The notes under the pieces are model-generated. The model was not told the origin of the DNA. It made no database searches and was given only the letters and a program-made list of their open reading frames with translations. Positions 8,119 through 10,472 of a stretch of DNA of 10,472 nt are shown one piece after another (the first letter of the stretch is position 1; each line of letters begins with the position of its first letter). A program made the position numbers and the translations under genes. The stretch comes from Ophiosphaerella korrae. Lineage: Eukaryota; Ascomycota; Dothideomycetes; Pleosporales; Phaeosphaeriaceae. Where the stretch lies: contig JALNQF010000942.1 in assembly GCA_028456385.1 (NCBI GenBank), forward strand, positions 1 through 10,472. The letters are read 5' to 3'.

Positions 8119-9199
8119 GTAAAAATAAGAGATATAAGGGATAACTCCCTTATAATAGTATACTAAATTTTTTATTTTTATACTTTTCTTTTATATTACT
8201 TCTACTTTAACTATATAATTATAGAAATATATTATTAATACTAATAAAGTCTTATTATTATACTATATTAATTTTAGATTTTTTTTTTTACTAAGTCTAA
8301 AGTAGTACTTAGCGAGTATAGTACTAAGGTTTTTATAAATTTTAGTAAGAAAATTAGTTTTACGTAACTTCTATATATAAAACGTATTAACTATAAACTC
8401 TTTTCTACTACCTTAACCCTATAATAATAAAATTAAACTTAAAAGTAGTTGTATATTATATAAGAAGAGTAGTTAAGATCTCTAATAATTAACTACTTTA
8501 TACTTAACTTAATTGCAAGTAGTAATATAATTATAAAAGCTTTTAGTAAGTATAGAGGTACTATAGGCTTTAGCCTTAGGGTGTAGAGTAGCTTAATTAC
8601 TAAACTCTAGTACTTCTTCTTTAAACTTCGCGGACTTTAGGGGCTATTACTTATAGTACTACCTAAGTTTATACTACCTTTAGGTAAAACTAGTATTATA
8701 CTAGCTAGCCTTATTTTCTAGGTAGTAGTTAGCTACGTACTTATTACTAGTACACTACTAAGGGCTTAGCGACCCTCTAACTTATAGTCTAGCGCCTTTA
8801 GGTAATAGACCTTACGTAGCCTTAGTAACTAAAGTCCTATTAATTTATTAGTAAGTACCTTTTAGGTCTATAGATTACTAGCTTTACTAAATTATTTACT
8901 AGATCTTTAGAGATAGTCTTGCCCTATTTCTATATATAAATACGTAATAAAGTATAGGCTTTCTCTTCTTAAAGGCTATATATAGTAGAAATATATTAAT
9001 AGTAATACTAGGTATATAGCTTATTATAGACTAGACCTTAGAGAACTTAGTAGAAGTAAATAAATTAGTTGCGTATACGCTATAGAGGCCTCGCCTAAAT
9101 AGAGTAGTAATTTAGGGCGCTTTAGCACCTACTTACTTAGTAAACTTGCTACCTTTAGAGAGTCTACTCGTGCGCCCTAGCGTATAGGCTTAAGGTAGT
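8119..9199 (+). other. probable rDNA intergenic spacer and 5' external transcribed spacer, RIP-degraded
   Basis: No protein relic was found on either strand. The right end joins directly to the 18S start at 9200, so at least the nearer part is best read as the 5' external transcribed spacer, still rich in gcg/cgc words (for example around 8760-8800 and 9060-9180). The left part (8119-8500) is more AT-rich and holds an 11-T run at 8279-8289. Whether that part is spacer or other repeat cannot be told. Spacer sequences are not conserved enough to recognise by eye. Confidence 0.45.
8133..8154. other. small hairpin next to the repeat module
   Basis: Arms tataaggga and tcccttata pair over 9 bp with a 4-base loop (taac). 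It lies 15 bases beyond the minisatellite end. It may be part of the module's right end or of the adjacent sequence. Confidence 0.5.
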
Positions 9200-9759
9200 T
9201 ACTTAGTTAATTCTACTAGTAGTTATATACTTATCTTAAAGATTAAGCTATATATATCTAAGTATAAGTAATTATACTATAAAACTACAAATAGCTTATT
9301 AAATTAGTTATTGTTTATTTAATAGTACTTTACTACTTAGATAACTATAGTAATTCTAGAGCTAATATATGCTAAAAACCTTAACTTTAAGAGGGGTATA
9401 TTTATTAGATAAAAAACTAACGCCCTTTAGAGCTTCTTAGTAATTTATAATAACTTTATAGATTATATAGCTTTATACTAGTAATAGTTTATTTAAATTT
9501 CTACTCTATTAACTTTTAATAGTAAGGTATTAGCTTACTATAGTTTTAATAAGTAATAGAGAATTAAGGTTTAATTCTAGAGAGGGAGCCTAAGAAATAG
9601 CTACTATATCTAAAGAAGGTAGTAGGCGCGCAAATTACCTAATCCTAATATAAAGAAGTAGTAATAATAAATACTAATATAGAGCTCTTTTAGGTCTTGT
9701 AATTAGAATAAGTATAATTTAAACCTCTTAACAAGGAATAATTAGAAGGTAAGTCTAGT
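9200..9759 (+). rRNA. 18S rRNA 5' part, RIP-mutated pseudogene (5' exon)
   Basis: The stretch starts tacttagttaattctactag, the mutated form of the universal 18S start TACCTGGTTGATTCTGCCAG. It then keeps long conserved blocks: aaagattaagc near 9238, gtaattctagagctaatat near 9351, ggcgcgcaaattacc near 9626 and tcttgtaatt near 9694. Nearly all differences from the fungal sequence are C-to-T or G-to-A, for example atgcttgtctc to atacttatctt. The length to the break, 560 nt, fits the distance from the 18S start to the 530-loop in ascomycetes. Tandem nucleolar rDNA is normally spared by RIP, so this must be a displaced copy. It is not expected to give functional rRNA. Confidence 0.95.
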
Positions 9760-10099
9760 AGATATTTAGCTCTTATTCTACTAACGCTAGAGATAGTTAG
9801 GTATCTTCTTATAGATATTATACTAGCTAGTTAATATACTTACTATTTAATAGGGAAGTACTAGTAAGATAACCTAGATTAGAGAAAGCTAAAGTATTAA
9901 ATAGAGTACTATACTAATCCTAAGTAGAGCTACTATAGAGTAATCTATAGATAGCCTATATAGAGTACGCTAAAGTATTAGCTAGCTTATATAGTTAGCT
10001 TAAGGGACGTACTATTCTTACCTAAAAAAGTAGCTACTAGTAATAGTGCCTATTATATAAAGGCTAGTAGGTTTAAATTATATTTAAAGGTTATAATAG
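9760..10099 (+). other. 340-nt insert in 18S at the S516 site, probable group I intron relic
   Basis: The 18S sequence breaks after aagtctagt and resumes at gctagtagctatag (ancestral GCCAGCAGCCGCGG), exactly at the position equivalent to E. coli 16S 516, a known group I intron site in fungal SSU rDNA. The base before the insert is T and its last base is G, as group I splicing requires. The 5' exon end tctagt can pair with gctaga at 9786-9791 in the insert, giving a 6-bp P1 with the U-G wobble at the splice site. Weaker hints are gggaag (P-like, 9853) and aatcctaag (Q-like, 9915). The R and S core segments were not recognised, perhaps because of mutation. No homing endonuclease frame is present. 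Confidence 0.68.
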
Positions 10100-10169
10100 G
10101 CTAGTAGCTATAGTAATTCTAGCTCTAATAGCGTATATTAAAGTTATTATAGTTAAAAAGCTTATAGTT
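10100..10169 (+). rRNA. 18S rRNA 3' exon fragment after the insert, truncated
   Basis: The stretch corresponds to the 530-loop and what follows: gctagtagctatagtaattc (ancestral GCCAGCAGCCGCGGTAATTC), then tctaatagcgtatattaaag, then gttaaaaagcttatagtt (ancestral GTTAAAAAGCTCGTAGTT). Identity stops there, and the repeat module begins at about 10170. Only about 630 nt of the roughly 1.8-kb 18S is present, insert excluded; 5.8S and 28S are not seen. Confidence 0.93.
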
Positions 10170-10472
10170 TGTAAAGTAGACTTTACGTAAGATAACTTAA
10201 TAAAGTAGTTTTAATAATTAACTAAAAAGAGTAAATAGTAGATAAAGCTATTTAAGTAAGTACTAGGTATATATACCTAGTAGCTTACTAAGCGCTAACT
10301 AAAAGTAGAAAGGTAGTTAAATGTTAGTAAGTTATAAACTTACTAATATATTAGTAAGTTCGCAATATTAGTAAGTTTACGATATTAGTAAGTTGTAAAC
10401 TTACTAATATATTAGTAAGTTTATAATATTAGTAAGTTTATAATATTAGTAAGTTTATAATATTAGTAAGTT
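10170..10472 (+). repeat. repeat module, copy 2, running off the window
   Basis: Same orientation as copy 1 and about 97% identical over its first 225 bp. It begins tgtaaagtagactttac immediately after the truncated 18S, and carries the 20-bp palindrome at 10262-10281. Together with copy 1 it brackets the rDNA-derived segment as a direct repeat with a start-to-start distance of 2,330 bp. Confidence 0.88.
10324..10472. repeat. 17-bp minisatellite with inverted units, copy 2
   Basis: The same 17-bp units as copy 1, but after the fourth unit boundary the arrangement differs. A hairpin unit (ttagtaagttgtaaacttac) comes earlier, followed by three identical units ttagtaagtttataata and the start of another at the window edge. 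The array length is therefore variable between copies and not fully seen. Confidence 0.85.

Noticed and set aside
8279..8289. T-run as a Pol III or Pol I terminator
   Set aside because: No tRNA, 5S or other Pol III gene was found upstream, and T-runs are expected in this base composition.
9760..10099. Spliceosomal intron in 18S
   Set aside because: The insert is longer than typical fungal SSU spliceosomal introns, does not begin with GT or end with AG at the mapped boundaries, and instead fits the group I end rules and a P1 helix.
10324..10472. CRISPR-like array
   Set aside because: The 17-bp units are contiguous with no unique spacers, include inverted units, and lie in eukaryotic repeat DNA.
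1..10472. Mitochondrial or low-GC bacterial DNA
   Set aside because: Chromovirus, pogo-type transposases and nuclear-type 18S identify a fungal nuclear genome; the AT bias follows CA/TG loss with CG retention, not general low GC.

Overview
This window looks like an AT-rich, repeat-only block from a filamentous ascomycete (Pezizomycotina) genome that has been heavily altered by repeat-induced point mutation (RIP). CA and TG dinucleotides are nearly absent over long stretches (bases 1-60 contain neither), TA is everywhere, and CG-containing words such as acg, gcg and cgt survive. Every recognisable protein relic carries C-to-T or G-to-A type changes, with Gln and Trp codons turned into stops and Cys into Tyr. 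No intact gene is present. The genus cannot be named from the sequence.

Layout. Bases 1-62 are the end of an LTR plus leader of a gypsy-type element on the + strand, related to but not identical with the main element. Bases 63-654 are unassigned relic sequence. Bases 655-6562 are one Ty3/gypsy chromovirus on the - strand: 5' LTR (6231-6562), gag with two ruined zinc knuckles, protease, reverse transcriptase, RNase H, integrase and a C-terminal chromodomain. All domains share one codon phase, so a single gag-pol frame was intact apart from point mutations. Its 3' LTR is not in the window. The element sits inside a pogo/Fot1-type transposase gene, whose C-terminal part resumes at 6563 and ends at 7230 on the + strand.

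A second pogo/Fot1-type relic (N-terminal part only, about 7401-7839, +) follows. It is cut by a repeat module (7840-8118) that ends in a 17-bp minisatellite. A near-identical copy of this module lies at 10170-10472 and runs off the window; over 225 bp the copies differ only at six A/G sites. Between the two copies lies an ectopic, mutated piece of nuclear rDNA: probable spacer or 5'ETS (8119-9199), then the 5' part of 18S rRNA (9200-9759 and 10100-10169). The 18S is interrupted at the site equivalent to E. coli 16S position 516 by a 340-nt insert that behaves like a group I intron.

The parts do not work together as a pathway. They record nested events: two pogo-type insertions, a chromovirus inserting into one of them, a displaced rDNA fragment, and a repeat module in two places, all mutated by RIP. 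The least ordinary part is the mutated 18S fragment that still carries its intron and is bracketed by direct repeats.
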